A stretch of DNA of 43,714 bases from a bacterium (lineage in GTDB: Bacteria; Armatimonadota; Chthonomonadetes; Chthonomonadales; JAMCWF01), in contig JAKBZR010000018.1 in NCBI GenBank assembly GCA_021842405.1, positions 1-43,714 of the forward strand, in the 5' to 3' direction. The notes beneath the pieces were generated by a model. It did no database searches. It had not been told where the DNA came from and worked only from the letters and a program-made list of their open reading frames with translations. The translations under genes were made by a program, and so were the position numbers. Position 1 is the stretch's first letter. Every line of letters starts with the position of its first letter. Positions 24,904 through 33,680 of the stretch are shown here, one piece after another.

Positions 24904-25029
24904 GTGAAGGATTGGTTGAAGGCAACTTGGATTCCGTTCGCCGGCTGGGCTTTCGCCTACATGTGCTTGGGGATCGGTACCTTGGCGTTCATCATAGCTT
25001 GGTACATGCTCGCCAGTGGTGCTCCATAA
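24904..25029 (+). CDS. 41-residue membrane peptide
   Basis: GTG start 8 bases after AAAGGAG, 15 bases after the stop of the repeat protein. The product begins VKDWLKATWIPFAGWAFAY and continues MCLGIGTLAFIIAWYMLASG, AP: an amphipathic start followed by one transmembrane helix. The good ribosome-binding site and tight spacing support translation. No family is recognised. It may anchor or assist the preceding secreted protein. The gap from here to 25284 shows only a GACCGCAA triple repeat and no gene. Confidence 0.55.
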   Translation: MKDWLKATWIPFAGWAFAYMCLGIGTLAFIIAWYMLASGAP

Positions 25030-25284
25030 CCCTGCCGGCCCGCCATCCCTTTGAGCTGAGGAGTTCCTTCACTCAAGCCATCCGTCACGACACCCCCGCA
25101 ACCGCTCTAAATGACACGCATACACCATCCTGCGCCTTTAACCCCACAATTTTCCGCCGCCGGCGACCGCAAGACCGCAAGACCGCAATACTGCTTCAAC
25201 CTCGCGAATACAATCGGCACCAAATGTGCAGGATTTAAGGGCAGTTTCGTCGAATGACAAATATAAGGAGGAGGGAATGGGCAG

Positions 25285-25734
25285 GTGAAGACCATTTACG
25301 AAGCTTGTGATCTGCGTTCCGAAGTGCTTGAAGGCGAGTTGGACGATGCAATATTTGCCGCTGACTTCGGTCATATTGTGGAAGGAGGCGGCGCTGAGGT
25401 CTATCGTAACCCCCATACTTTTTTCAAGAACACCTATCCTACCAGTCGGCTGAAGAAGGTGGTATCCCACATCTTTGAACGCCTGGCCAATTCGGTCGAA
25501 GCAGGGGCGTTGGTTCGGCTCAGCACCGGCTATGGCGGCGGGAAAACCCATACGCTGATCGCCCTCTGGCACCTGGCCAAAAACATCGCTGATACGACGC
25601 TCGGTACCGAGCTTTTACCGGCGGCCGGCCGCCCCAGCACGGTGGCGGTTTCAACCGATCATACCGACTACGAGAACTTTTTGACCTTCGTCCAGCCGCA
25701 CAAGATCGCGATGACCTACAAGCTGAAGGATTGA
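25285..25734 (+). pseudogene. N-terminal remnant of a DUF499 ATPase
   Basis: 149 residues; GTG with AGGAGGAGGG upstream. KTIYEACDLRSEVLEGELDD, PHTFFKNTYPTSRLKKVVSH and RLSTGYGGGKTHTLIALWHL reproduce the start of DUF499 proteins, including the Walker A motif GYGGGKTH. These are normally about 1000 residues and occur in defence clusters with DUF1156 methyltransferases. Here the similarity stops near residue 120 and a short unrelated tail (about VSTDHTDYENFLTFVQPHKI) leads to a stop. No Walker B is left, so it cannot be an active ATPase by itself. It is probably a deletion scar joined to other DNA. Confidence 0.7.
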
Positions 25735-25755
25735 TATGATGTGCGAGGGTGATAG

Positions 25756-27009
25756 TTGATCAATTCTTACATACGATGCCCAGTTCACGGTTTTATCGAG
25801 ATGGACGATTGGGAGCTGGAGATCATCGCCCAGCCTGCATTCCAGCGTCTCAGACGGATTAGGCAATTGGGTTGGACTGATTATATTTATCCGGGTGCGA
25901 TGCACACTCGATTCGAGCATTCACTGGGGGTTATGGACGTGGCAACACGACTGTACGATGCTATTGCTGCTCGTTCAAGCGAAGTGCTTAAGTCGGAGTT
26001 TGGCTACAACGATGATGGACTTCGGAGAGATCGCCGCCTGGTGCGATTAGCAGCACTGCTTCATGACCTCGGGCATGGGCCTTTCTCCCACGCAGCGGAG
26101 GAGGTATTCCCTAAACGGGATAACGGAGAGAGATTCCAGCACGAAAACTATTCTGCTGCAATTGTCCGTCTTCGCCTCAAGGACGCAATCGAGAACCATC
26201 CCGGTAATGGCAACTACGGGATCGAGGCCGAAGATGTTGCTGCCTTTCTTGAAGGTAGCGTCAAGATGGCGAAAATGCTATTCTGGTGGGAGCTAATCAA
26301 CGGGAAGATGGACGCGGATCGTATGGACTACCTATTGCGTGACTCCCTTCACCTCGGGGTTCGCTATGGAACCTACGATATTGACCGGCTCATCAACACG
26401 ATCTGCGCAGTTCCAGACACCAATGAAGAAAATGGAGCTCCGAGGGTGGGAGTGATGGAAGGTGGCTGGCACGCTGCAGAAAGTATGGTCTTGGCTCGAT
26501 ATTATATGTTTACACAGGTCTACTTTCACAAAACCCGTGTCGCATATGATTACCACATTGGTGAAGCGCTACGCAAAGTACTGCCGAAAGGATCGTTTCC
26601 CAAGCCGCAAGGGAGTGAATTGGAATCGTATTTGGAGTGGGACGACTGGAAAATGTTAGGCCTCATCGCAGAAAACAAGGCAGGAGATCATGGCAAGAGG
26701 ATCCTAAATCGAAACCACTATCGGAAGATCTACGCAACCAAGGAGGTGCCGGATGAGGACGACCTCACACAATTCGATGATGCGAAAACAAAGTTGGGGA
26801 ATATGCTCGGCTTCGAGAGCGTAGCGGAGAAGTCTTGGTACAAGGTGGATAAGACTGATATCCCAGTGCTGATGGACCAATCACAGAAAAAGTCACTATC
26901 AGAGCTTTCTTCTCCGATTTACAATATGGCTCCAAACAAACAACAGCTTTTGTATGTCAAACCGGAAGACAAAGACAAGGCGGAGACTATACTGAGGAAG
27001 AGTACATGA
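25756..27009 (+). CDS. HD-domain phosphohydrolase (YwfO/dGTPase-like, COG1078)
   Basis: 417 residues from a TTG with GAGGGTGAT before it; there is no ATG near. YIRCPVHGFIEMDDWE, FQRLRRIRQLGWTDYIYPGA and MHTRFEHSLGVMDVATRLYD are the usual opening of this family. Metal ligands: His55 (FEHSLG), His103-Asp104 (LLHDLGHGPFSH) and Asp186/188 (KMDADRMDYLLRD). Related enzymes (YwfO, SAMHD1, dGTPases) remove triphosphate from dNTPs. The C-terminal ~150 residues are family-specific. It overlaps the next gene by 4 bases (ATGA). The YwfO-YwgA pairing is known in Bacillus, and here the pair sits among defence-like genes, so a nucleotide-depletion defence role is possible (inference). Confidence 0.85.
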   Translation: MINSYIRCPVHGFIEMDDWELEIIAQPAFQRLRRIRQLGWTDYIYPGAMHTRFEHSLGVMDVATRLYDAIAARSSEVLKSEFGYNDDGLRRDRRLVRLAALLHDLGHGPFSHAAEEVFPKRDNGERFQHENYSAAIVRLRLKDAIENHPGNGNYGIEAEDVAAFLEGSVKMAKMLFWWELINGKMDADRMDYLLRDSLHLGVRYGTYDIDRLINTICAVPDTNEENGAPRVGVMEGGWHAAESMVLARYYMFTQVYFHKTRVAYDYHIGEALRKVLPKGSFPKPQGSELESYLEWDDWKMLGLIAENKAGDHGKRILNRNHYRKIYATKEVPDEDDLTQFDDAKTKLGNMLGFESVAEKSWYKVDKTDIPVLMDQSQKKSLSELSSPIYNMAPNKQQLLYVKPEDKDKAETILRKST

Positions 27010-27563
27010 ACGAAGAAGTCGATTTTGTAAAAAGGATGGCGGTGGTTACCAAACTAGCGACTGACAATCCAGGGATAGGTCGAACCGCGTTAATGAAGTG
27101 CATGTATTTGCTGCAGACGGTTAAAGGCGTTCCCCTTGGTTACCGGTTTCAATTGTATGCCTACGGGCCTTATGATTCTACGGTATTGGATGATCTGGGC
27201 ATGGCGGAAGTATGGAACACTGTCGAGGAGCGGGTTGAGCAATATTCGAGAGGATATAAATATGCAATCTTTCCTGGAACGAAGTATGGGGAATTCCTTG
27301 AAAGCACAGCGATATTCTTGGAGAAGCACGCTGAAGCTATCAAATGGGTGATTGACAACTTCAAGGAGTATACCGCCGCAGGCTTCGAGTTGTTAGGCAC
27401 TATGGTGTGGGCGGACCGTGAGGCCCAGCGAAGTCAGGAGAAGTGGAGCAAAGATGAATTGATTAGGCTGGTGCTGGAGATCAAGCCGCGTTTTTCGAAG
27501 GATCAGGCTGATCAAATTTTTGAAAAGTTGAAGCGATTGGGTGTGTTTGTGGCAATAGCATAG
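27006..27563 (+). CDS. YwgA-like / DUF4065-like partner of the HD protein
   Basis: 185 residues; ATG overlaps the HD-gene stop (ATGA), so translation is coupled. DNPGIGRTALMKCMYLLQTV, PLGYRFQLYAYGPYDSTVLD and GYKYAIFPG match the compact all-alpha fold shared by YwgA and DUF4065 (SocA/Panacea) proteins: a T-x-L-x-K-x-x-Y-L-L helix, then F.LYAYGPYD. Panacea domains act as chaperone-type antitoxins for varied toxins; YwgA has no settled function. Paired with the HD hydrolase it may restrain or direct that enzyme (inference). The region has lower G+C than the methylase operon to the right. Confidence 0.72.
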   Translation: MNEEVDFVKRMAVVTKLATDNPGIGRTALMKCMYLLQTVKGVPLGYRFQLYAYGPYDSTVLDDLGMAEVWNTVEERVEQYSRGYKYAIFPGTKYGEFLESTAIFLEKHAEAIKWVIDNFKEYTAAGFELLGTMVWADREAQRSQEKWSKDELIRLVLEIKPRFSKDQADQIFEKLKRLGVFVAIA

Positions 27564-27693
27564 GGAGCTGTGGGGCTTTTGATTACATGATTCACATTTT
27601 CCTGACTATGGGCGGGACGGTTCAGCGGTGCCGAATGTTGCGAAAATGAGATGTCGTGCTGCATTCGGGAGTAATTGGGAAGGGGGAGGAGGT

Positions 27694-28374
27694 ATGACAC
27701 GATCAGGAGAGCACAATAACCCTGGATTATACGAAGGCGTATATACGTATCAAGAAGCTGCGCGTTTACTGAACGTAACCGTCTCACGTGTCTCCCGTTG
27801 GGCCGATGGCTATGTGTATCCATTGAGGTATGGGACGAGGTCATCTAGACCGATTTTGCAAGCCAGGGAGCACAAACCGCGGGTACTTTCGTTTAACGAG
27901 TTAATGGAACTCTTCTTTGTGCGTGAGTTCTTGGCGTTTGGGGTTTCCGTACCGCATATTCGCAATACCGCGGAGGCTTTAGCAAATGTGGTGGGCGAGT
28001 TTCCCTTTACCAAACGGAAGGTGTTAGTTAACGGGCGCGAGCTTCTGGTGCGATATACCGACGAAATCCTGCAAAGACCTGATATCGGCCAATTGGTGGC
28101 CGGATTTGCAGAGGAGTTCTGCAAGCAAGTAGAGATCGCAGACGATGTGATCAGCCGGTATTATCCGCAGGGGTTTGAGCGCCAGATCCTCCTTGCCAAG
28201 GGGCTGCGTGGCGGAGAGCCGGTCGTTTCATCCTCTGGTATTCCAACGCGAATTATCTATGCATTGTGGGAACAAGAAAAAGATGTTGACACTGTTGCCG
28301 AGTACTACGACGTGACCTCGGCTGAAGTGTCTTCGGCACTGCGATACGAAGGCGAATGGCGGCTCGCGGCGTAA
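27694..28374 (+). CDS. MerR-type HTH plus DUF433 antitoxin
   Basis: 226 residues from ATG 27694; a G-rich GGGGGAGGAGG precedes it, and a longer in-frame start at 27628 has none. The N-terminal helix-turn-helix is EGVYTYQEAARLLNVTVSRV followed by SRWADGYVYPLRYG. A central helical part contains ELMELFFVREFLAFGVSVPH. The C-terminal DUF433 domain (~170-226) includes GIPTRIIYALWEQEKDVDTV and AEYYDVTSAEVSSALRYE. DUF433 proteins are antitoxins that bind DUF5615 PIN-like toxins, and the next gene is exactly that. The two genes overlap by 19 bases. It probably represses its own operon through the HTH. Confidence 0.85.
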   Translation: MTRSGEHNNPGLYEGVYTYQEAARLLNVTVSRVSRWADGYVYPLRYGTRSSRPILQAREHKPRVLSFNELMELFFVREFLAFGVSVPHIRNTAEALANVVGEFPFTKRKVLVNGRELLVRYTDEILQRPDIGQLVAGFAEEFCKQVEIADDVISRYYPQGFERQILLAKGLRGGEPVVSSSGIPTRIIYALWEQEKDVDTVAEYYDVTSAEVSSALRYEGEWRLAA

Positions 28375-28754
28375 AACTGCTTTTTGACGAAAATATCTCT
28401 CAGCGGCATGTTTCGTTCCTTGCACAGGAATCACGGCTTGCGGAGATGCAGCACCTCACCTCTCGGGGTTGGCGGGGTACGCCCGATGTGGTGTGGATTC
28501 GATTGGCTGCTCAACAAGGCTTTGTGATCATAACTGGGGATCGGAACGAAAGGACACGTGGCTATACGGTGCAGGACATGAAGGGGCTCGGGGCGCAGGT
28601 TGTATTACTGGGCGGCTTCTGGGACCATATGTCACGTTGGGAACGTGCGAAGTGGTTGGTATCGAATATTGAAAAGGTACTAGCAGTTGTACAGCGCACC
28701 TCCGGAGCTTTCGTGTATCTTATGGATCGATACGCCAGAGTTAAACACCTTTAA
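28356..28754 (+). CDS. DUF5615 PIN-like toxin
   Basis: 132 residues; the ATG lies inside the end of the antitoxin gene. VKLLFDENISQRHVSFL supplies the first acidic residues (Asp11, Glu12), GTPDVVW the central Asp and VIITGDRNE the last one, the layout of Mut7-C/PIN-like nucleases of toxin-antitoxin modules. The expected action is RNA cleavage, restrained by the DUF433 partner. At 132 residues it is a little longer than the common 110-120. No frame damage is seen, so the module may be active. Confidence 0.85.
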   Translation: MAARGVKLLFDENISQRHVSFLAQESRLAEMQHLTSRGWRGTPDVVWIRLAAQQGFVIITGDRNERTRGYTVQDMKGLGAQVVLLGGFWDHMSRWERAKWLVSNIEKVLAVVQRTSGAFVYLMDRYARVKHL

Positions 28755-28770
28755 GACGGATGTCTTTTTC
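28753..28770. terminator. Weak hairpin between convergent genes
   Basis: AAGAC-GGAT-GTCTT followed by TTT, overlapping the toxin stop. The stem is short. The following ~220 bases up to the res stop (28994) show no gene. Confidence 0.35.
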
Positions 28771-28993
28771 CCGTATGTTTAACCAGTTCTTCCGATATGA
28801 CCATTAGCCAATTTATGCAGTGCAGGTCTTATCACTATCCCGCGCTGTTACCGCTTTTGACCTGCCAACGTGAGGAACGCACTGGTAGCGATGTATAATA
28901 CCATGTTGTATCCATTAGCGTTTTGGTAGATGGTATCTGCGCACCGGTGCTTTTGCATTAGTTCCCCTTATTCAGCCGATGTTGGGAGTCGCT

Positions 28994-31750
28994 CTATTCA
29001 GCGATGAGATCCACTAGCCAGGTTGACGTGCGCCCGTCAAAGTCGGATTGGCTGATCCGCTTGAAGCGCCATACAATGCCGCTTGTAGCGCTGATGCGGT
29101 CACACCAGTGGCGTATGGCTTCGTCCTTAGCCTCCGTGCCTTCCCAGACCCGTCCCTTCGTCTCGATGATCCAGTTCACTTCGCATTCCGACTGTTGCAC
29201 GACGACCCAGTCGGGGTGGTAAAAGCCAATCGCCCCGCTGGGCTTGATGTAGTCAACGCGGAACTGCGTCCCTGATTCGCCCTGTTCCGTGGTGCCGAGC
29301 GCCGCGAAGCGCAGCACGTCGGTCGCCTTATCCAGGAACTCGGCGAAGCGACGCTCGAAATCGTTGTAGGTCGCGACGTAGTTGAAGATCGTCTTCTCCG
29401 CCTCGATAGGCGGGAGGTTCCGGCGCCAACTGAATGGCTTCGTCTCCGAGAGGCGAAAGTCCGCCTTGTCGAACTCAATGGCGCGGCGCTCGATCGTCAA
29501 CTCGGCAATCTTGCGAGCTAGGTACTTCGCGATGCCTTCTTGAATATCGAGGCGCGCGAGGTGTGAGCGTAGCGTCTCCTCGTCCACGTTGACGGGCCTG
29601 CCGAAGCAGCGTGTGGTGACGTAGTCGCGCACAGCGGGATAAAGCTCGGCGAAGCGGTTGGGAAGCCTGGCCCGGTCGATGACTTTGTTGGTGATGCTCG
29701 CGAGCAGCTCCTGAGCCGCCGGCAACTCGCCGCCAGCGATGTCAGTCTGGTGAACCTCGGTCTCCGTGGTCGCGAACTCGAGTCGAAGCTTCACGCGGAA
29801 GGGCTCGGCCAGTTCCTCCTGCTCGTAGATGGCGTCCAGCTTGCTGACGTCGAGTTCTGACAGCTTGCGAATGTCGTGCTCAAGGCTCGGCTTCGTGATC
29901 GGGATCGTGATGTCGTACTTTAGACGCTCCATAAGCGGCGCGATAATGATGGGTGGCGGTGGGTCCGTCTTCGTGCTCGCGACGCCCACACCCTCGGCTT
30001 CGAGCTGCGTCCGAAGGACGTTCAGCAGGTTCCGGGTGCCAAGGACCTCCAGCGTCTGCGTACGGTCCGGGCTTACCTCGGTCATCAGGCGCAGGCCGCG
30101 CCCGATCACCTGCTCGGGTAGGATCTCAGCCTTCGCGGTGAAGGGGCGCAGACCCAGCACGACGGTGACGTTCCGAACGTCCCAGCCCTCGCGCAGCATC
30201 ATCACGCTGACGATCGCCTTGATCCGGCTCTCGGCCCTATCGATGTCGCGCGCGGCCTCGCGGGCCACGTCGAGGTCCCTCTTCGTGATCTCACCCGCGG
30301 CGTCGGTGTGGATGACCAGCACCTCCGCCTTCCTAAGCCCGAACTCCTTGGTCTTCCACAAATACTCGCCGATCGCGTCGGCATAGACATTCTTCTCGGC
30401 CATGATGAAAAGCACCGGCCGCGTGCAGAGCTGTTTGTATACCTGATGGTGCTCCTTCCAGCGCTGCACCGCCGCCCGCAGCCAGTAGCCGTACTTCTCA
30501 CCGACGTTGTCCGCGGTGACGCCGTCGGGGTCCTCCTGGGCTTGCTTCGGGTCATCCTCCTTGGTGACGATGAGCGGCGCCTTGACGATGCGGTCCTCCA
30601 CCGCCTGGGCGAGCGGGTAGTCGCAAACCGTCCAGGGGAAGTACATCCCGTTCTGGTCCTTGGGCGTGGCCGAAAAGTCGAGCCAGAGCGCGAGGCCCTT
30701 GGGCAGCGCGCGGTGGATCGCGAGGAGGGACTGGCTCCACTGGAGGTCCTCATCGTGGACGTGGTGAGCCTCGTCGTTCATCACCACGAGATCCTTGAGC
30801 GACTTCACCCGCTCCAGCATAGAGCGCTGGCCCGAGGCGGCCAGGTCCTTCGCAGGCTTCTTGCCGAGGAGCGCTTCGATGGCGTTCGCGGGCGTCCACT
30901 GGTCGTCACGTGATTCGTAGAGCTGATGGATGTTGGTGAGGAAGAGGTTCCCGGATGGGTCAGGCTCGGCGGCCTCGCCACGCAGGATAACTTTCTGTCC
31001 AAATGCGCCGCGCCACTCCGGTGGTATCAAGGGCAGCTCGTAGAAGATGCGGTTGGCCGCGAAGTCCTTTTCGAGCCGCTGATACACGATCACGTTCGGC
31101 GCGACGATCAGGAAGTTCGTCGACAGTTCCGAGCCCGGCACCCGCTGCTTGTGGAAGCGGGCCCAGACGATGGCCATCGCGATCACCCACGTCTTGCCCG
31201 AGCCGGTGGCCATCTTGAAAGCAAAGCGCCGCAAGTCCTCAGGCGGTAGGTCCTGCACGCCCTCGTCGTCCAGCTCCGGCACGTAGCGCCGGAGCTGGCG
31301 GCGCCCGTCCATCGTGGTCTGGAACGTGATGTTCTTGGTGAAAAGGTCCTTCTCGAAGATCGTCGCGTGCGCCTGAATGAGCTTCTGCGCGTCGCGCTGC
31401 CCAGCGATCTCCACCAGCCACGCCAGCGTCTCGATCGCCTCTCGCTGGCAGAAGTAGTAACGGAATGGCACGCCGAAGCCGGGGACTTCGTGGTCCTCGT
31501 CGAACCAGTACTCGAACAGGCGCCGCGTGATATCGGACGCGCCCTCGTAGCCGCCCTCGCGCCACGCATCTACCGCGGCGCGGATCTTGGGGACCAGCAG
31601 CAGACGGCTCGGGCGGCGACCGGAGGTCTCCTCCCGCCAGCCGGTCGCGGCCGCGTCGTCCTTGATCAGGTAGGACGTGGGCTTCTCCCATGGCCGCCGC
31701 CCTGGGATCTCCGGCAGGTCCTTGTCGTAGGCGATAACGGCCTTGGCCAT
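28994..31750 (-). CDS. res: Type III-like restriction subunit: SF2 helicase plus PD-(D/E)XK nuclease
   Basis: 918 residues; ATG at 31750, two bases after the mod stop. Helicase motifs: Walker A MATGSGKT (~180-187), DEAH at 326-329 (VVMNDEAHHVHDED), motif III LDFSATPKD (~358-364) and motif VI EQVIGRGLRLM (~546-556). The C-terminal nuclease has Asp847 (YHPDWVVVQ) and Glu863-x-Lys865 (WIIETKGR), the type III Res pattern. Res with Mod translocates or slides on DNA and cuts at unmodified asymmetric sites. The size fits known Res proteins (~900-1000). It is the last gene of the six-gene operon that starts at 40776. G+C is visibly higher than in the HD/YwgA region. Confidence 0.9.
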   Translation of the reverse strand: MAKAVIAYDKDLPEIPGRRPWEKPTSYLIKDDAAATGWREETSGRRPSRLLLVPKIRAAVDAWREGGYEGASDITRRLFEYWFDEDHEVPGFGVPFRYYFCQREAIETLAWLVEIAGQRDAQKLIQAHATIFEKDLFTKNITFQTTMDGRRQLRRYVPELDDEGVQDLPPEDLRRFAFKMATGSGKTWVIAMAIVWARFHKQRVPGSELSTNFLIVAPNVIVYQRLEKDFAANRIFYELPLIPPEWRGAFGQKVILRGEAAEPDPSGNLFLTNIHQLYESRDDQWTPANAIEALLGKKPAKDLAASGQRSMLERVKSLKDLVVMNDEAHHVHDEDLQWSQSLLAIHRALPKGLALWLDFSATPKDQNGMYFPWTVCDYPLAQAVEDRIVKAPLIVTKEDDPKQAQEDPDGVTADNVGEKYGYWLRAAVQRWKEHHQVYKQLCTRPVLFIMAEKNVYADAIGEYLWKTKEFGLRKAEVLVIHTDAAGEITKRDLDVAREAARDIDRAESRIKAIVSVMMLREGWDVRNVTVVLGLRPFTAKAEILPEQVIGRGLRLMTEVSPDRTQTLEVLGTRNLLNVLRTQLEAEGVGVASTKTDPPPPIIIAPLMERLKYDITIPITKPSLEHDIRKLSELDVSKLDAIYEQEELAEPFRVKLRLEFATTETEVHQTDIAGGELPAAQELLASITNKVIDRARLPNRFAELYPAVRDYVTTRCFGRPVNVDEETLRSHLARLDIQEGIAKYLARKIAELTIERRAIEFDKADFRLSETKPFSWRRNLPPIEAEKTIFNYVATYNDFERRFAEFLDKATDVLRFAALGTTEQGESGTQFRVDYIKPSGAIGFYHPDWVVVQQSECEVNWIIETKGRVWEGTEAKDEAIRHWCDRISATSGIVWRFKRISQSDFDGRTSTWLVDLIAE

Positions 31751-31752
31751 GG

Positions 31753-33675
31753 CTACTTCACCTCCACGTCGAAGGCCTGCGAGGTGTCGTTGCCGAAGAT
31801 GTCGATCACCTTGACGAGGATGCTGTACCTGCCCGGCTTCTCGTAGGTGTGCGTGTCAGAGGTGAGAAGGAGCTTGCGCTCCTTGCGCGTGCGGTAAGCC
31901 ACCCAGCCCTGCATGAAGGTGTCGTTCCGGAAGTCCCAGTCCACCGCCCAGTAGTCGATGTAATCCGACCACTTCTTCACCTTGCTGCGCACGTCCTCGG
32001 GAATCATCTCGGTGTTGGGGATGACGAAGTCCTTGAGCGCCACCTGCGCGGTGAGCTTCTTCGGCTGCTTGATCTCGGCCTCGAGGTAGGCCAGCTCGAA
32101 GAAGCGCACGTCGCCCTTGGCGGCGGCCTGCTGCTCCATCACCTCGCGCGGGATCTGAAGGAGCAGGAGCTTCACGCCCTTCTTCTTCGCCGCCTCGACC
32201 ATCAGGTCATAGAGGCCCATCTCCCACTCCCAGCCGAGGACGTGCAGTTCGCCCTGCTTGAGCTTCGCGCACTCGTCCACTGCCGCGTCGATCTCGGCGA
32301 TGGTCACCGGCGCATCCACCGCGCCGATGTGGACCATGGCCTTGCCCATCTTCCCGTGCAGGTGTTCCATCCCGGCCACCGGCTGCGCGCCGTAGAGCTT
32401 GAGGATGAAGGCGAGATACTCGTAGAGTGCTTGCTCGGTGAGCGACTTGTCTTTCTTTTCGCCGAACGTCACGCCCTGCCAGTACTGGCGCTCGTACTTG
32501 CCGAGGTTCAAGACTTCAAAGGGCTTGCAGTTCTCGATGCCGAGCAGCCGCTTGCGGGTGACGTGGATGCCCCAACGGCCGAGGTCGCAGCCGATCCAGC
32601 GGCGGCCCAGCTTCTCGGCTACGGCCAGCGTGGTGCCTGATCCGCAGAAGAAGTCGGCAACCAAGTCCCCCGGTTCCGATGAGATATCGAGAACACGCTC
32701 AAGGAGCTTCTCAGGCTTCTGTGTCGCAAAGCCGGTGATTTCTGACGTCGTGCCGATCTTGTATGCCCGCGGGTCGGCATACGCCTGCTGGATATCCGAC
32801 CAGACCGTCGATGCAGGAACTCCCTTGCTCTCGTCCAAGTACTGCTTTTCCCAATAGCGCTTGCCCGTCTCCTTTTCGATCCTCTGCCGCTTTCGGAATC
32901 GCCGACCATCTGCATCCACGTGACGAAACCAGTCGTTGATGTACTTCTCTGAGTAGGCCAGGTGATAGACCTTGTACCTGTGGTTGCCGTACTGCTTGGC
33001 GAAGGCCAGCAGGAAGTCGTGGGCCTTTACCAGCTTCGATCCCGAGACACGGCCGCCCGAGGGCGAACCGTATGCCCAGACTATCTCACCTAAGGAATTG
33101 TCCTCGCCAAACACCTCGTCGAGGACAGGCCGAAGGTGGTGTCCCACGTACCAGTCCAAGTGGACGTAGAGCGTCCCTCGTTCGCTCAACAGGTCCCGCA
33201 TCAAGCGAAGTCTTGCCCCCATCATCTCGAACCAGGAATCTCTCCCACGACCCCAGGTGTCGCGATACGCCTTCTCCTCGATGACCGACTGGGCCTTGGC
33301 GACTTCCCCCCCCGATTCGCCGATTGGTGCCGTAAACGAGAAATCGGCTCCTGTCGCAAACGGCGGATCGATGTAGATAAGATCAATCTTCCCCGCAAAC
33401 TTCTCCAAGAGTGACCCCATCACCAGAAGGTTGTCGCCCCAGATCAGCTTGTTCCGCCAGCCGGCTTCGAACGTGTCGCCTTCCTTCCCCTCGTAAACGT
33501 CGAAGAGCGTGCCCTGCATGCCTCCCTTCCTGGCCTCCCGGGTGGCGCGGCTCTCGTTGACGGTCTCGATGACCTGGAAGGGCAGGCTGACGCGCGGCAC
33601 TTCCTTGAGCGTGCCGTCCTCGTTGTACTTGCCGGGCCACACCAGTTCGGTTTTGGTGATGTCGATCTTCGCCAT
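31753..33675 (-). CDS. mod: Type III-like adenine-N6 DNA methyltransferase (Mod)
   Basis: 640 residues; ATG at 33675, five bases after the stop of the gene before it. The order of motifs is that of beta-class adenine methylases: catalytic DPPF at 103-106 (IYIDPPFATG) before the AdoMet motif FCGSG at 343-347 (VADFFCGSGTTLAVAEKLG). Between them lies the target-recognition region (~200-320). After ~400 there is a long non-catalytic part, which presumably contacts Res. The last ~35 residues (TYEKPGRYSILVKVIDIFGN) look like an Ig/PKD-type strand pattern. It methylates one adenine in the site that Res would cut. The recognition sequence cannot be predicted here. Confidence 0.9.
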   Translation of the reverse strand: MAKIDITKTELVWPGKYNEDGTLKEVPRVSLPFQVIETVNESRATREARKGGMQGTLFDVYEGKEGDTFEAGWRNKLIWGDNLLVMGSLLEKFAGKIDLIYIDPPFATGADFSFTAPIGESGGEVAKAQSVIEEKAYRDTWGRGRDSWFEMMGARLRLMRDLLSERGTLYVHLDWYVGHHLRPVLDEVFGEDNSLGEIVWAYGSPSGGRVSGSKLVKAHDFLLAFAKQYGNHRYKVYHLAYSEKYINDWFRHVDADGRRFRKRQRIEKETGKRYWEKQYLDESKGVPASTVWSDIQQAYADPRAYKIGTTSEITGFATQKPEKLLERVLDISSEPGDLVADFFCGSGTTLAVAEKLGRRWIGCDLGRWGIHVTRKRLLGIENCKPFEVLNLGKYERQYWQGVTFGEKKDKSLTEQALYEYLAFILKLYGAQPVAGMEHLHGKMGKAMVHIGAVDAPVTIAEIDAAVDECAKLKQGELHVLGWEWEMGLYDLMVEAAKKKGVKLLLLQIPREVMEQQAAAKGDVRFFELAYLEAEIKQPKKLTAQVALKDFVIPNTEMIPEDVRSKVKKWSDYIDYWAVDWDFRNDTFMQGWVAYRTRKERKLLLTSDTHTYEKPGRYSILVKVIDIFGNDTSQAFDVEVK

Positions 33676-33680
33676 GCGTG

